Below, one piece after another: positions 5,661-6,037 of a stretch of 6,037 bases of DNA; position 1 is the stretch's first letter, and each line of letters opens with the position of its first letter. Location of the stretch: contig JAIVGW010000356.1 of the NCBI GenBank assembly GCA_020201415.1, positions 1-6,037 on the forward strand, written 5' to 3'. Below the pieces are notes generated by a model. The model had not been told where the DNA came from. It saw nothing but the letters and a program-made list of their open reading frames with translations, and did no database searches. The DNA is from Lentisphaerota bacterium (GTDB taxonomy: Bacteria; Verrucomicrobiota; Kiritimatiellia; JAAZAB01). Position numbers and translations under genes: made by a program.

Positions 5661-6037
5661 TTATTTTGCGGCGCGCAGTTCCCGCAGCACCCGCTGTACC
5701 TGTTCCACCGCCGTCCCGATGTATTCCGCCGGGTCCAGCAGGCGGTCTATATCCTCCGTTGTCAGCAACGCGGTCACGGACGGAGTTTCCGCAAGCACTT
5801 CGCGCAGGGACCGACCGCCGGTAAAGGCCTGGCCGGCCACCTGGCGCAGCACTTCATGGGCCTCCTGCCGGCCCATCCCGCGCTCAGTCAGCCCCAGCAT
5901 GACCCGTTCGCTCATGATCAGACCACCGGTAAAGTCCAGATTGCGTTTGATGTGCGCCTCATCCACCACCAGCCCGCGTAAAACCTCCAGCAACTGACGC
6001 AGCAGGTAATCGGTCAGAATGAAACTTTCCGGAAAAA
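5661..6037 (-). CDS. purB: Adenylosuccinate lyase, C-terminal part (runs off right edge)
   Basis: The last 125 or so codons are present, ending in TAA at 5661; the start lies beyond the right edge. The product reads FPESFILTDYLLRQL, then GLVVDEAHIKRNLDFTGGLIMSERVMLGLTERG split over a helix pair, and GRSLREVLAETPSVTALLTTEDIDRLLDP. This matches the C-terminal helical domain of PurB, where the 'N...T.GL..S..V...L...G' pattern packs the active site of a neighbouring subunit. PurB removes fumarate from SAICAR and from adenylosuccinate, the product of PurA. Gene order purB-purA on the same strand with a 65-nt spacer places consecutive AMP-branch steps together. The active-site Ser loop and the catalytic His residues are outside the window and cannot be checked. 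Confidence 0.93.
   Translation of the reverse strand, partial: FPESFILTDYLLRQLLEVLRGLVVDEAHIKRNLDFTGGLIMSERVMLGLTERGMGRQEAHEVLRQVAGQAFTGGRSLREVLAETPSVTALLTTEDIDRLLDPAEYIGTAVEQVQRVLRELRAAK

Overview
The window is gene-dense and GC-rich, and every convincing gene lies on the minus strand, so it reads right to left. From the right edge the order is: the C-terminal part of purB (adenylosuccinate lyase), purA (adenylosuccinate synthetase), glmS (glucosamine-6-phosphate synthase), a membrane-anchored Ser/Thr protein kinase, a small thioredoxin-fold protein, a pterin-binding methyltetrahydrofolate methyltransferase (MeTr), and the first 42 codons of a probable fhs (formate--tetrahydrofolate ligase). 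Spacing is tight (12 nt between purA and glmS, 2 nt between the thioredoxin-like gene and MeTr). It suggests two transcription units, split by the 170-bp AT-rich gap at about 1523-1692. The first makes purine nucleotides and amino sugars and ends with the kinase. The second handles one-carbon/folate chemistry of the Wood-Ljungdahl methyl-branch type. The protein style (long-form MeTr, PVC-like PurA/PurB and kinase) suggests an anaerobic bacterium of the Planctomycetota-Verrucomicrobiota-Lentisphaerota-Kiritimatiellota group. That placement is from memory and is an inference.

The most striking feature is damage. Only glmS among the complete genes looks whole. PurA reads through in one frame but lacks about 75-80 residues, including the conserved GAQG...DHGTYPFVTSS region that binds IMP. 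The kinase runs intact to its DLG motif and then jumps, with a +1 frame change, to subdomain IX, so its activation loop is missing. MeTr loses roughly 30-40 residues plus the frame between its N-terminal extension and the CIDSSN strand. A short open stretch in front of the thioredoxin-like gene may be the stub of a fourth gene. In each of the three clear cases good coding sequence lies on both sides of one abrupt junction. This is either a locus with several real short deletions or a systematic assembly/consensus fault, and read mapping would decide between them.

Both spacers in the one-carbon half carry compact palindromic elements. At 158-274 two copies of a GGAG-headed hairpin face each other. 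At 1562-1653 two GTAG-headed hairpins face each other inside a longer imperfect terminal inverted repeat. Both have the architecture of REP doublets (REPINs), which elsewhere are moved by RAYT (TnpA_REP) transposases; no transposase is in the window. No RNA genes, CRISPR arrays or riboswitches were seen.
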